From assembly GCA_949358305.1 (NCBI GenBank), contig OX442317.1, positions 8,498,186 through 8,562,185 on the forward strand: DNA of 64,000 nucleotides, read 5' to 3'. Positions 1-12,000 of the stretch are shown in pieces. The translations under genes and the position numbers were made by a program. The notes beneath the pieces were generated by a model. That model was not told the DNA's origin, did no database searches, and was given only the letters and a program-made list of their open reading frames with translations. Positions within the stretch are counted from its first letter, which is position 1, and every line of letters starts with the position of its first letter. The stretch comes from Strigamia acuminata (Eukaryota > Arthropoda > Chilopoda > Geophilomorpha > Linotaeniidae).

Positions 1-43
1 CACGAGAAGACGAGAGAAAACACGAGATTTTCGTGTTTTTTCC

Positions 44-446
44 CGTTTTCCGGTTTAAAGTTAAAATTTTGATTTTTACATTGTTTCCACATTCAAATTG
101 AGTGTAAACAATAAGTATACTATTGTTATGATGTAAACCGAATTACTAATTTTATAATTCGTGTTACATCATTTTGCCAAGTACGCAAAAAAAAAGTGCG
201 CAGGCGCCGAAGCCGGGCCATAACGCATGGCACACGTTTGCTAACGATTGCCGTCGAATTTGAGCAGAACGATACACAGTCGTCTGCGCACTTTTTTTCG
301 CGTACTTGGCGGAATGATGTAAAACGAATTACTAAATTAGTAATTCGTTTTACATCATTATCATTTGTAATACTTATTGTTTCCACTCAATTTGAATGAG
401 TGTAAACAATGTAAAAATCAAAATTTTAACTTTAAACTGGAAAACG
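44..446. repeat. Foldback (inverted-repeat) element, about 400 bp
   Basis: The left part (about 44-190) and the right part (about 290-446) are reverse complements with few differences. The core is an inverted pair around a poly-A/poly-T run next to GTGCGCAG/CTGCGCAC. The short ORFs on both strands are a by-product of this symmetry and I do not call them genes. It is probably a non-autonomous DNA transposon, but no clean target-site duplication was found, so the class is open. Confidence 0.6.
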
Positions 447-447
447 T

Positions 448-612
448 ACCGCGGTACAAGTACCCGGTACTTGTTGTTTCCACAGAAAGTACCGCGGTAC
501 CGGTACCCGCTGCATCCTAAAAAGGTACCGCGGTACAGGCCTGCAGTACAGTACCGGTAACGGCGGTACAGTACCGCCGGTACCGGTACTGTACCGTGCC
601 CAACACTGATCA
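448..612. mobile_element. Partial hAT-like transposon end, GTACCG-rich
   Basis: This stretch is dense in GTACCG/CGGTAC words, including GTACCGCGGTAC palindromes, and ends in CCCAACACTG. The reverse complement, CAGTGTTGGG, is a common type of hAT terminal repeat. The same GTACCGG words fill the hAT-like element at 36352-39152. The partner terminus is not visible, so this is a partial or rearranged copy. Confidence 0.4.
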
Positions 613-775
613 AAAACAGGCGATTATTCAAGCCAGGCGTCTAGTCGTACGTAATCGGACCCGGCGTTTAAACAAACCTTATTAACTTTTGGGCCGTCGG
701 TTGACCGGCGCTTAATCGAGAGCCGGCGTTTAATTACGCCCGGCCCTTATTCAAGGCAGTACGGTATGCACTGAA

Positions 776-1881
776 ATATGAAAAGAAAAATCCACGTTAC
801 ACGAATTGTTCAACGATGGTTCCATTTGGAAAACCAACTCTGCCATGCTGCCTCAAACTGTGAGTGGCGGTCGGTCACCTCACGGTCAGGAGCGGACAAT
901 GGAGAGTTTGGACACCATTCACGATGTAAATACAGAACACATACAGAGAACATTGTTACGTGTATCGGGCTGAAACACACGCAACATAGTTGTACAGAAT
1001 GCGCGTTTAGACCCGCTGCTTTACAATACACAGAAATAAAGGCTTTTTGCTGTGGTTGTCTAGGGGTTGTGTGTCCGCCGTGTTGTCGCCTAACTTGCCT
1101 TCAGCAACGCAACCCAGACCAACTGCTGGCCACGTGGTTGGAATAACTTTACCCTGATGTATATTGCAGCACAGCCAAAGCGCAACGTAGCCTCCTATTG
1201 CCATTGCGATCGTTGTACTGTATTGCCATTGCGATCGTTGTACTTTATTGCCATTGCAATGGTCGTATTGCTCGTCATGTTGGAAGCACGACCAGTCACA
1301 CTCTTGATCAGAGTTGTACTGTGTCAGATGTGGCGATTTTGCCACAGACCGACACCTTGCAGAATCCTCTGTTTCAATTGGCTGCAATGGGGTTGCAGCT
1401 CCAAAGTTTTGCCAAAGGAGCAGCTGAGGATCATCACGGTAATGTTGCCAGTGCCGACTGCCGGTGGCCAGTTGGTCACAAAAATCAATTCGAGATGTAG
1501 TTGACAAACTGTCGCTATAGTAAAAATTAAATAGCAGGTATAATTGAAACTTATCTGGTTTAAAAATATAAATAGCTTTTGTTGCAATAAAAAATGCTTT
1601 TTACATTTTGGTAAATCAACTGCACATTTATGACTTATGTAACCTTTGTCGCATGTTCGTTTAATTTATTGTGGCGGAAATTGCCGAAATATTTTTTTTC
1701 AATTTTCTCGATCTATTGTATAAAACTGTGACTGGTATTAAGGGTTGCTCATGAAGCAATTATATAAAAAACTATTTTATCCTCATCAATAGTCATAACC
1801 AACTTATATAAACGAATCATTTCTCCAATACACGACACTTTTCAAAATTTTCTTTCACGGGCTGCAAATTACTGAAAAGTT
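776..1881 (+). repeat. Duplicated upstream block of GMC-A
   Basis: This block matches 8212-9090 in order and orientation with many small differences and a few indels. Both start at AATATGAAAAGAAAAATG-like sequence, run through GCAGAATCCTCT-type segments and end in the GMC promoter and 5' leader. The weak ORFs here (minus strand 1007-1507, plus strand 1157-1504) are not conserved as reading frames between the copies, so I read it as non-coding DNA that duplicated together with the gene. Confidence 0.65.
1805..1811 (+). promoter_or_regulatory. TATA box of GMC-A
   Basis: TATATAA lies about 70 bases before the start codon. It is followed by the leader found in most copies: AACGAATCATTTCTCCAATA, then CGACACTTTTCAAAATTTTC. 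The same arrangement precedes GMC-C, D and F, so it is probably the core promoter. Confidence 0.6.
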
Positions 1882-4168
1882 ATGAAGATTTTTTTAACTC
1901 TAGTTTTCTATCTCGTATGTCAAAATGACTTGGGCGCATCCGAGTGTCCAGCCGACAATGAGTACGACTACATCATTGGTAAGAACGTGGATATTTGCTT
2001 TTTTTTTCCAATTATGAATTAATCGATATTTTATTTAGTCGGTGCAGGTACCACTGGAAGTGTAGTTGCTGCACGACTCTCCGAAGACAGCAAAGTCAAA
2101 GTATTGTTGATGGAAGCTGGAGGAAAGCCGAGGGAAAATGCAGCCATTCCTCTTCTAGCATTCGATCAGTTGGGAACTGAAATGGATTGGAATTACACCT
2201 CGACAAGACAAGAACATTGCTGCGAAATATTTAAATACAATGTAAATGACTGCAAAGATTTACAGTTTACTTTATTTGTTATATTTTCTAAATTGTCGTC
2301 ATTTTCAATTAAATTAGACTATTCCATTATATCGCGGTAAAACATTGGGCGGCACGTCCTCCCTTGACGCCATGTTGTATGGACGCGGTAATAAGAAAGA
2401 TTACGATTCGTGGGCAGCTGCAGGAAATGACGGATGGAGTAATGACGACGTCATGCCATATTTTATCAAAGTGGAAAATTATATATTTCCTCATAAATCA
2501 GACAGCGGTTTGAACAATTTATTTCTGCAAAACCGATGTCGAACTTAATTATTAACGACGTTTCAATCAACTGTAGATTCGTTACACGGTACCGGTGGTC
2601 CAATAACAATTTCACACACGGAATTCAAAACAAAAGCAGCTGAGGCGTTTCTAGATGCTGTTGCTGAACTTCGTCAACCAACAGTTGACTACAATGGCGT
2701 AACTCAGACTGGTAAAATTCGTACCTACTTTTTTGTATTTATTTTTAAAGATTAGCACTTTTCTTAATACAGGGTTCACGTTTACACCAAACAATATCAA
2801 AAAAGGTTCTCGATGCAATAGTTACACGGGTTATTTGAAACCTGCTATGACACGATCAAACTTAAAGGTTCTAATTCACACATTAGCAACTAGGGTAAGT
2901 AAATGGCTTCAGAAGACTGTTTTATGTATAAACTGTTTATATTCTTCCGAAGATTGTTGTAAACAGTGACAAGCAAGCGACTGGAGTGGAATACACCACA
3001 AAATGTACGGCAGCTAAGTGCACAAAAGAGTGTACAGCTACTGCTAAAAAAGAAGTTATAATATCTGCAGGAGTTTACAATACTCCGCAATTGCTGATGT
3101 TGTCCGGAATTGGACCTAAAAACACACTTAACAAATTCAAAGTAGAAAAATATTTTTTTAATTAATTAATTGTGCTAATATTGGTGAAAAAACATTATGT
3201 CAATTACAGATCGACGTAGTTAAGGATCTTCCAGGTGTAGGGCAAAATCTCCAAGACCATACAACCGTGGCTGGACAATTTTACGAATTAAAAGGCCAAG
3301 TCGCCTTAAACAAAAAGCGATACAACACCAAAAAATATTTAGACCAGTGGCACAAAGATAAAACTGGCCCCATGACTGTCGGTGCCGGTTTCGAAACGGA
3401 CGGTTTTTACCAAAGTAAACTCGTCAACGACACTGATTATCCGGACATCGAAGTGCTTGTCAATTCGGATAGCGTAATCTCACTAGTCAAAAACTTCCTG
3501 AAGCCTGTAAATTAAACTAAACGAATTTACACTTACAATGATCCTAATTAACGACATTTAAATTTTAGTATTTACTATTAACCATGCCAAAAGCGGACAA
3601 AGATGTCATTTCGTTTCTTCCGGCTGTAATGCGTCCGAAAAGTCGTGGAACCGTGACTCTGAAGAGCAAAAACCCCTTTGATGCTCCCATTATAAATCCT
3701 AATTTGCTGGCTCATCCAGATGATGTCGCAACATTAGCCGAAGGAATTAAATTTGTTATGTCAGTTGGTAGTACAAAAGCTTTCAAGAAATTCGATCCAA
3801 AGTTGTATTTTCGTGGAAAAATTCCATTTTGTGTTTTCAAACAATCTGATGATTATTACAAGTGCGTAGCTAGAAAACTGGCGCTTACTATCTTTCACAC
3901 ATCAAGCTCGTGCAAAATGGGGCCTGCAAGCGACAAGATGGCAGTGGTGGATAACACTTTAAAGTAATCAAATGAGACTATAGCTATTAATGTTGATGAC
4001 ACTTAGTAATTATTTGTAATTCATTACAGAGTGCACGGTATTACGGGTCTAAGAGTTGCTGATGCATCAATCATGCCGAATATCATATCCGCTCATCCCA
4101 ATCCTACTTGTCTGATGATTGGGGAAAAAGTTTCAGATATGATTAAAAATGATAATAAGAGTAAATAA
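1882..4168 (+). CDS. GMC-A: secreted GMC-family FAD oxidoreductase, 9 exons
   Basis: Exons are 1882-1978, 2039-2241, 2318-2507, 2577-2711, 2773-2894, 2953-3141, 3210-3506, 3569-3963 and 4030-4168. All introns are GT/AG and the joined frame is open for 588 aa, a normal length for the glucose-methanol-choline family of flavoenzymes, which oxidise alcohols or sugars with FAD. Visible features are a hydrophobic signal peptide (residues 1-20), the FAD-binding GAGTTG at 34-39, the GMC signature around YRGKTLGG at the start of exon 3, and the catalytic pair His521 (in [10 protein letters not shown]) and His565 (in SAHPNP). These lie 44 residues apart, as in aryl-alcohol oxidase. Cys267, Cys272 and Cys276 form a compact cluster, and the protein is cysteine-rich, which fits secretion. 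The substrate cannot be read from sequence. The start is fixed by the signal peptide and by identity with the other copies. Confidence 0.92.
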
Positions 4169-4205
4169 ATGTTTAAAACAATGTTGAAATGTTAACCGTT
4201 TAAGA

Positions 4206-4211
4206 AATAAA
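4206..4211 (+). terminator. Polyadenylation signal of GMC-A
   Basis: AATAAA lies 38 bases after the stop codon and is kept at the same place in GMC-C, E and F. Confidence 0.6.
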
Positions 4212-5388
4212 AAGTTTAATGTTCAAAGTTAATTTTTATTTTTGGTTCGATTTCTTTTGTTTATTTTGTTGTGTGACCTCAAAGAAATACATCTTAAAGG
4301 TTGTTCCATTACTCTCCTCGTTTTGTTCTAATGCTGAATGGGATTATAATGGTGTATCGTGCCAGTTTGGGGAATTTATTTATGCAAACACCGATGATAA
4401 AATAGATATTTAACCAGCGTGTCTTCATTTTCAAACAATGCATCGTCGTCTGGTTCTCTGTTATGCGTTTCTCTGCACAGCAGCGTTGCATCTCAACTCG
4501 TTTTCTGCGGTTTTCTCACCAAATTCTATTAGTGTTTCGCATCAGACTCTACGTCAGACTGTTCTAGTTTCGTTTTAAACTCGTCTGGTTCCACATCAAG
4601 TTGATTTTCCTTCTAGATCCGTCTTGTTTTATTCATCTCGTTTACGTCTCGATTCTTTTCAGTCGTGTCTCGATTTGTTTTAACTTCTGTGAAAACTGGC
4701 GTTTTACTGTTCACATTCCCTTTAATGTGTTGATTTTATTTGTTATTTTGCATTTTTATCCTACATTTAATATTTGTGTATTTTTACTTCCTTTGATGTA
4801 ATATTTCAGTGTCATTCATTTCATTTATATTTCCTAACTTGATAACTTTACATTGGTGTTTGTGTATTTTTTATTCAATTATTCTAGTATTTTAATGTCA
4901 TTTTATTTGATTTATATGTTCCGATTTGGATATATTCCTTTTAATGTTCTATCATTTATTATTCTGTGAAATTCAATTTAATATTTTGTATTCAATTTTA
5001 ACATGTTTATCTTTCACATTTAGTGTCATTAACCTTTTATTTTAAAGAGGGTTAGATTATTGTCACATGACCTGGCTTCAGCTCTCCTTCTAGGAATGCA
5101 GCTGAAGCTAATTATCGGATTAGTGGTGCTCCAATAGGAGCGTTTTGTATATATCTTTTTGAAGACAATAAAGTCCAACCCCAGTGAGTGTACAAAATTC
5201 ATGGTGGAAGCAAGCTGCAGATTTATTTAAAACATACACTTAAAATTACAAAGAAGCCAGAGACTTTAGAAGACCAACTAAAAGCGATTGGAATCTACAA
5301 CTTCATCTCAATTTATCTCGAGCGCATTCTGATGCATCCCTTGTAGATTTCGATTCATCTCAATCGCGTCTCGACACATCTCACAAAA
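4212..5388 (+). repeat. GMC downstream block with TCTCGAT-rich degenerate tract
   Basis: This stretch has no gene. Its first half (about 4230-4560) matches 12460-12550, 28540-28800 and 42420-42740, the sequences behind other GMC units. The second half contains loose copies of a TCATCTCGATT-like word that also occur at 28850-29060, 42750-42905 and 44330-44490. The rest is AT-rich unique sequence. It ends at a duplication breakpoint inside intron 6 of GMC-B. Confidence 0.55.
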
Positions 5389-7184
5389 ATATTTTTTTAA
5401 TTCATTAATTGTGCTAATATTGGTGAAAAAACATTATCTCAATTACAGATCGACGTAGTTAAGCATCTTCCAGGCGTAGGGCAAAATCTTCAAGACCATG
5501 TATCTGTGGGTGGACAACTGTACACACTGAATTCTAAAGTCACCTCAAACAAAAAGCGATACGACACGAAAAAATATTTAGACCAGTGGTACAAAGACAA
5601 GACTGGGCCAATGACTATCCCTGCTGGTTTTGAAGCCGATTCTTTCTACCAAAGTAAACGTGGCGGGCAACGTGCCCAGGGTCTCCGAAAGTCAAGGGGA
5701 CCTGGACCTGGGCTTAAAGGGTCCTATTCCTCAACCAAATTTTATTATATATTTATTTAAGAGACACTCCAGTGAAGTAAGATACAGGTTGAGGAAGAGA
5801 GCAGGCAATAAAGCTTGTTGGTCAAGAAGGAATTTGCTTATACGTTTATGAAGGTGGCGGCAGTGGAAGCAACACCTCGAGGCGGCACAGTCAAAGACCG
5901 TGGTGCGGAGATCACTGGGGAGATCGTTCCAGGGGGACATGCATCTGTGGGAGAAAGTACGCTCCACTGTAATCTCGGACTTGTGGCAGCGAGACGACCG
6001 GGTATCCACGTCCGAGTGATAAAATTCTGTAATGGTATTGGCAGGATAATCGGAATTGCTGAGGACGTCTGGTATGGCTGTGAAATCGTGAAGCAGGAGG
6101 ATACTGTCCAGGGTCAGGATACCGAACTCGTTGCACACCGGGGTGATGTGGTTATGACCATATCGGTTGAACGCGGCGCGGATGACCAAGGGAACTTAAA
6201 CCGGCGGGCCGTCGAATTCAACTTTTTATAAACAGGGTTCATAATATCACCAATATCTATTGGCAGGGCATGGACTGCTATGGGTCAATATGTTGGTTGT
6301 GCCCAGGGCCCCCAAAGACCTTAATCCAACCCTGCTTAGCATGTGTTGTAGTGATCCCAAAAATCACTATCACAAAAACCATATTTGAAACCATATTTCA
6401 TTGATTAGGGGTGCTGCCCTAGCCGCCTTAGCGAGTTGCGATTTGACGCTTTCGTTTCCCATTTTGAAGTGCTTTTCAAGTCGGAGAACACAGTCCCGAT
6501 ATTTAAAAACTACCTCAATCCTGTAAATTCAGCTTAAACTAATTTTAAATTTTAAAATTTAAATTTTACTTACAGTTTACATTCGCATTTTAGGCCTTGC
6601 TAGCGAGTTTCCATCACCAGACAAAGATACGATTTCATTTCTCCCAATCGTTCTACGTCCCAAAAGTCAAGGATAAGTGATTCTTAGGAGCATAAACCCC
6701 TACGATCCTCCCATTTTAAATCCGAATTATTTATCTCATTAAGATAATGTTGCAACGTTAGTTGAAGCTGAAGCCATTAAATTATTCTTAATAATTGCTC
6801 GTGCAGATGCATTCAAACAATACGAACCAAAATTGTTTCTTGATGGCGTCGTGTCTTTTTGTGTCGCATTTCCCGTAGCATCTGATGGATAGAAAACTAT
6901 CCGTGGGCACCTTCCACGTGTCCAGTTCGTGCAAAATGAGGCCAGCGAGTGACACCAAGGCAGTTGTTGATAACACATGGAAGTAATCAATGCAGGTTGT
7001 AATTCTAAGCGTTAATACTGGCTAATATTTTTGTTACCTATTACACAGTGCACGGTTTTGAAAATCTAAGATTGACTGATGCGTCAAGTATGCCGAATCT
7101 ACTTTCCTCTTAGCCTTTTGTTAAATGTCTAATGATTGAAGAAAAGGTTTCTCATATGATCAAACAAGATGCCAGTAATTATTA
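5389..7184 (+). pseudogene. GMC-B: 5'-truncated GMC oxidoreductase pseudogene
   Basis: This copy starts inside intron 6 and has no exons 1-6. Exon 7 begins at 5449 after a good acceptor and reads well (residues such as LDQWYKDKTGPM) until about 5659, where foreign DNA interrupts it. The rest of exon 7 resumes near 6440 and ends at a donor near 6525. The exon 8 copy (from 6594) needs a frame change and has TAA codons near 6675 and 6740. The exon 9 copy (from about 7050) has a TAG near 7112 and ends at 7184. The catalytic region is broken, so no active product is expected. It probably arose by unequal duplication of a GMC-A-like unit. Confidence 0.85.
5660..6440 (-). mobile_element. Insertion in GMC-B exon 7 carrying a LINE ORF C-terminal fragment
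   Basis: Foreign DNA of about 780 bp splits the exon 7 copy. On the minus strand, 6189-5731 is open for 152 codons and holds WNDLPSDLR followed by a basic segment. This resembles the last part of non-LTR retrotransposon reverse-transcriptase ORFs (the W-N-x-L-P motif near the end in CR1- and Jockey-like elements). The remainder has paired GCCCAGGG/CCTGGGC segments. No catalytic motif is present, so it is a dead 3' fragment. The LINE assignment rests on one short motif. Confidence 0.45.
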
Positions 7185-7273
7185 ATCTTTTTTGCATTCT
7201 CAAATAAAGTAATTAGTGATACATTTTACATTTCGTACTTTAATTTTGATCACATGTTTGGTCAAGTATTAAG

Positions 7274-7425
7274 CTATACTCTTTCCGAACTCAAGAAGAG
7301 CCCTGGAAGCTGGGCTCCCATTGGCCGAGCTATCTCACTAGTGTAGCAGTAGTTGCATTGCAGTTCCAAGTAGGCCAATGGGAGCCCAGCTTCCAGGGCT
7401 CTTCTTGAGTTCGGAAAAAGTATAG
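7274..7425. repeat. Short foldback, about 53-bp arms
   Basis: The left arm (7274-7326) is an almost exact reverse complement of 7372-7425; the visible changes are near the ends. The loop is about 45 bases. A transcript would form one long hairpin. It may be a tiny MITE or a precursor-like hairpin. Confidence 0.75.
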
Positions 7426-7426
7426 G

Positions 7427-7853
7427 TTCACACTTGTGTTCACACTAGACGCAACGCAAGAAAACTGACGCAACGCAAGCTTCGTGCGTCCAAAAATTCG
7501 TGACGTTGACGCCAATTCCTGCTTCAACTTCAAGTTGAAGTTAAGCGACGCAACGCAAGGAAAGGTCTTGCGGCCAACCAAGCACGATCGACTCCAACTC
7601 TCGTCGATTCACGTCTGGTTGGCGAGACTTTGCGGACTTTGCCACATGCAAACATGGCGCAATTTTTGGATTCTGGAACTAGTTCTAGAACTAGATCCAA
7701 TTGCAGGTTTCTGTGAAACCATCTGATTGGCCAGACGCAACACCAATTGTTTCAGCTCTGTTCACACGTGAAAGTGCCCTACAGTCTAAACAGACTCTTC
7801 GTTGTGTTTGACTAATTCTTCCTTGGCGTCGCTTGTGTGAACACAAGTGTGAA
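7427..7853. mobile_element. MITE-like element with TTCACACTTGTGTTCACAC terminal repeats
   Basis: TTCACACTTGTGTTCACAC at the left end is repeated in reverse complement at the right end (7834-7853). Both are followed inwards by a GACGC-containing segment. The interior has no convincing ORF. It lies directly next to the small foldback at 7274-7425. Confidence 0.6.
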
Positions 7854-8211
7854 ATAATTCTTTATGAGAAGTTGAAGTTAGAGGAAAAACGAGTGTAATG
7901 TTGATTAAAATTGGATCATAACGGCGCAATGCACAGCGCGTGGTGGTTCACTTGTTCCTTGTTGGTGTGACAAACAAAATGGTACCGACTGCATCTGTAA
8001 TAATTGAATGGATAATACAAGGAAGAGCACAGCGTCGACAAATGTGCTTATTCAAGGCCAAGTTAAAAAAATAAATTGCTTTATTTGTTTATTTATTTTG
8101 TATTTGTATTACTTTAAGCTTATTTTTAAAAACTTTCTCTATTATTTTTACTTTTCTTTATTTTACGTTACAGTTTATCCCTGCCCACATTTTCCTTTCT
8201 CGAAACCTGAA

Positions 8212-9090
8212 ATATGAAAAGAAAAATGCTCGTTACACGAATTGTTCAAGGATGTTGCCATTTGGAAAACCAACTCTGCCATGGTGTGAGTGGCGGTCGA
8301 TATGGTCAGGAGAGGACAATGGGGAGTTTGGACACCATTCACGATGTAAATACAGAACACAGAGAATACTATTACGTGTATCGGGGTGAAACACACGCAA
8401 CATAGTTGTACAGAATGAGCATTTAGACCCACTGCTTTACAGCCCGGTCTGAACGCGTAACAATACACAGTTTGGGATTGATGGCCTTTATTGCTGTGGT
8501 TGTCTAAGAGTTGTGTGTCCACCGTGTTGCCACAGGCGGACACCTTGCAGAATCCTCTGATCCAATTGGCTACAATGAAAATGCAGCTACAAAGTTATGT
8601 CACAGGAGCAGCTGCAAATTATCAAGGCAATGTTGAAAGTGCCGACTGGCGGCTGCCAGTTGGTCACAAAACCAATTCGAGATGTTGTGGACGAACTGTC
8701 ACTATAGTAAAAATTAAATAGTAGGTATAATTGAAACTTATCTGGTTTAAAAATATAAATTGCTTGTTGTTTCAAATTGTTACATAATTTGTTGCAATAA
8801 AAAATTCTCTTTACCTTTTGATAGATCAACTGCACATTATGACTTATGTAACCTTAGATGCAGATTCGTTTAATTTATTGTGGCGGAAATTGCCCGAATT
8901 TTTGTTTTCATTTTCCTGAATCTATTGTATAAAATTGCGACAGGCATTGAGGGTTGTTTTTAAAGCAATTTTGTAAACAACTATTTTATCCTAATCAACT
9001 GCCATGAACAATGTATATAAACGAATCATTTCTCCAATACACAACACTTTACAAAATTTTCTTTCACGGGCTGCAGATTACTGAAAAGTT
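8212..9090 (+). repeat. Duplicated upstream block of GMC-C
   Basis: This is the second copy of the block at 776-1881, shorter by internal deletions, and it ends in the GMC-C promoter and leader. The minus-strand ORF 8543-8175 has no recognisable domain and is not preserved in the other copy, so I do not call it. The stretch 7854-8211 before it is AT-rich, with nothing else recognised. Confidence 0.65.
9014..9020 (+). promoter_or_regulatory. TATA box of GMC-C
   Basis: TATATAA lies 70 bases before the ATG, followed by the same leader as in GMC-A. Confidence 0.6.
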
Positions 9091-12000
9091 ATGAAGATTT
9101 TTTTAACTCTAGTTTTCTATCTCGTATTTCAAAATGACTTGTGCGCGTCCAAGTGTCCGGCCGACAATGAATACGACTACATCATTGGTAATTATTTGCT
9201 TTTTGTTTCTATTATGAATAAATCGGTATTTTATTTAGTCGGTGGAGGTACCACTGGAGGTGTAGTTGCTGCTAGACTATCTGAAGACAAAAATGCCAAA
9301 GTATTGTTGATGGAAGCTGGAGGAAAACCGAGGGAAAATGCATTCATTCCTCTGCTAGCATTCGATCAGTTGAGAACTGAAATGGATTGGAATTACACTT
9401 CCACGTCACAACAACAATGCTGCGATATATTCAAACACAGCGTAAATGACTACAAAGATTAACAGTTTTCTTTATTTTATTTTATTTTCAAAATTGCCGT
9501 CATTTTCAATTAAATTAGCGTATACCATTATATCGCGGTAAAACATTGGGCGGCTCGTCCTTCATTGACGCCATGTTGTATGGACGCGGTAATAAAAAAG
9601 ATTACGATTCGTGGAAAGAAGCAGGAAATGACGGATGGAGCAATGACGACGTCATGCCATATTTTCGCAAATTGGAAAATTATATATTTCCTCATAAATC
9701 AGACAGCGGTTTGATCAATTTATTTCTGCAAAACCGATGTCAAACTTAATTATTAACGACGTTTTAATCAACTGTAGATTCGTTACACGGTACGGATGGT
9801 CCAATAACAATTTCACACACAAATTTTAAAACACCAATAGCTAAGGCGTTTCTTGCTGCTATTACTGAACTTGGTCAAAAAAGACTTGACTACAATGGCG
9901 TAACTCAGACTGGTAAAATTCGTACATACTTTTTTGTATTTATTTTTAAAGATTAGCGCTTTTCTTAATACAGGGTTCACGTTTACGCCAAACAATATCG
10001 CCAATGGTACTCGATGCAATAGTTACACGGGTTATTTGAAACCTGCAATGTCACGATCAAACTTAAAGGTTCTAACTCATACATTAGCAACTAGAGTAAG
10101 TAAATGGCTTCAGACGACTGTTTTATATACAAGTATAAACGGTTTATTTTTTTGAAGATTGTTGTAGATAGTGACAAGCGAGCGACTGGGGTTGAATACA
10201 CCACAAAATGCACAAAAGAGTCGTGTAAAAAAGAGTGTACAGCTAAGGCCAAAAAAGAAGTTATAATATCAGCAGGAGTTTACAATACTCCGCAATTGCT
10301 GATGCTGTCTGGAATTGGACATAAAGACACACTTTACAACTTCAAAGTAGAAAAATAATTTTTAACTCTGTGCTGATATTGGTAAAAAAAAAAACATTCT
10401 GTCAATTACAGATCGACTTAGTTAAGGATCTTCCAGGTGTTGGGCAAAATCTCCAAGACCATGCAACTGTGGCTGGACAATTTTACGAATTAAACGGCCA
10501 AGTTACCTTAAACAAAAAGCGATACAACACTAAAAAATATTTAGACGAGTGGCACAAAGATAAAACTGGCCCCATGACTGTCGGTGCCGGTTTCGAAACC
10601 GACGGTTTTTACCAAAGTAAACTCGTCACCGAAACTGATTATCCGGACATTGAAGTGCTTGTCAATTCGGATAACGTAATCTCACTGGTCAAAAACTTCC
10701 TGAAGCCTGTAAATTAAACTAAACGAATTTACACTTACCAATGATCCTAATTAACGACATTTAAATTTTAGGAAGTACTAGACACCATGCCATCCGCGGA
10801 CAAAGATGTCATTACATTTCTTCCGGCTGTAATGCGTCCCAAAAGCCGTGGAATTGTGACTCTCAAGAGCAATAATCCCTTTGATCCTCCCCTTATAAAT
10901 CCTAATTTGCTGGCTCATAAAGATGATATCGCAACATTAGCCGAAGGAATTAAATTTGTCATGTCAGTTGGTAAATCAAAAGCTTTCAAGAAATTCAAAC
11001 CAAAGTTGTATTCTGGTGGAAAAATTTCACTTTGTGCTTCGGAAGAAGCTGATGAATATTACAAGTGCGTAGCTAAAAACCTGGCGCTTGCTATCTTTCA
11101 CACATCAAGCTCGTGCAAAATGGGGCCTGCAAGCGACAAGATGGCAGTAGTGGATAACACTTTAAAGTAATCAAATGAGAGCATAGCTAATAATATTACT
11201 GACACTTACAAGGGGAGAGCACCAATAAGCTATCACAGATTGTTGTAATATTAAACAAGAAGGATTGTTATATCATGCTGAATGAGACCCTAAAATAATT
11301 TCATTCCATGAACAGCCAACAATGCAAACAATGAGCTGAAAGTTGGCACTATTTTGTCTGTGTATACATCAAATCTGAGCAATCAGGCCTAGTGTATGAA
11401 TACTGTAAACAACAGTTGCTAGGTAAAAAATAGTTCCAAGATCCAAGTTCAATTTTATCATTTGAGATTCAATGATGTCATTTCCTCTTTTGATATCACA
11501 TGACATATGACATCAGAACTTCGTTCAACAACATGACTGTCTTCATGAAGACAATAATAGTTTGTAGTGGTGGTTCAGTGGTTAAGGCAATGGACCAGGA
11601 ATCTTTCCACACAGGTTCAAATCCTGTTGGGTGTGAAAATTTTTACATTTATTTTTTGTTAAATTTTAGCAGTTATTTTAATGTTTGTAATTTTATATTT
11701 GTTAAAAAATTAAAATTAACCAAATTAAAATTTTCTGGAAACAAATATAAAATTACAAACATTAAAATAACTGCTAAAATTTAACAAAAAATAAATGTAA
11801 ATATATTCACACCCAACAGGATTTGAACCTGTGTGGAAAGATTCCTGGTCCATTGCCTTAACCACTGAACCACCACTACAAACTATTATTGTCTTCATGA
11901 AGACAGTCATGTTGTTGAACAAAGTTCTGATGTCATATGTCATGTGATATCAAAAGAGGAAATGACATCATTGAATCTCAAATGATAAAATTGAACTTGG

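Noticed and set aside
1007-1507. 166-aa minus-strand ORF upstream of GMC-A
   Set aside because: There is no domain, and the frame is not kept in the duplicate at 8212-8720.
11564-11636. Functional tRNA-Ser gene
   Set aside because: The long variable arm is missing and the acceptor stem does not close, so only a tRNA-derived origin is supported.
11500-11943. Two similar ORFs (94 and 72 aa) on opposite strands
   Set aside because: They are mirror images in the arms of the foldback and run across the tRNA-like segment and AT-rich sequence.
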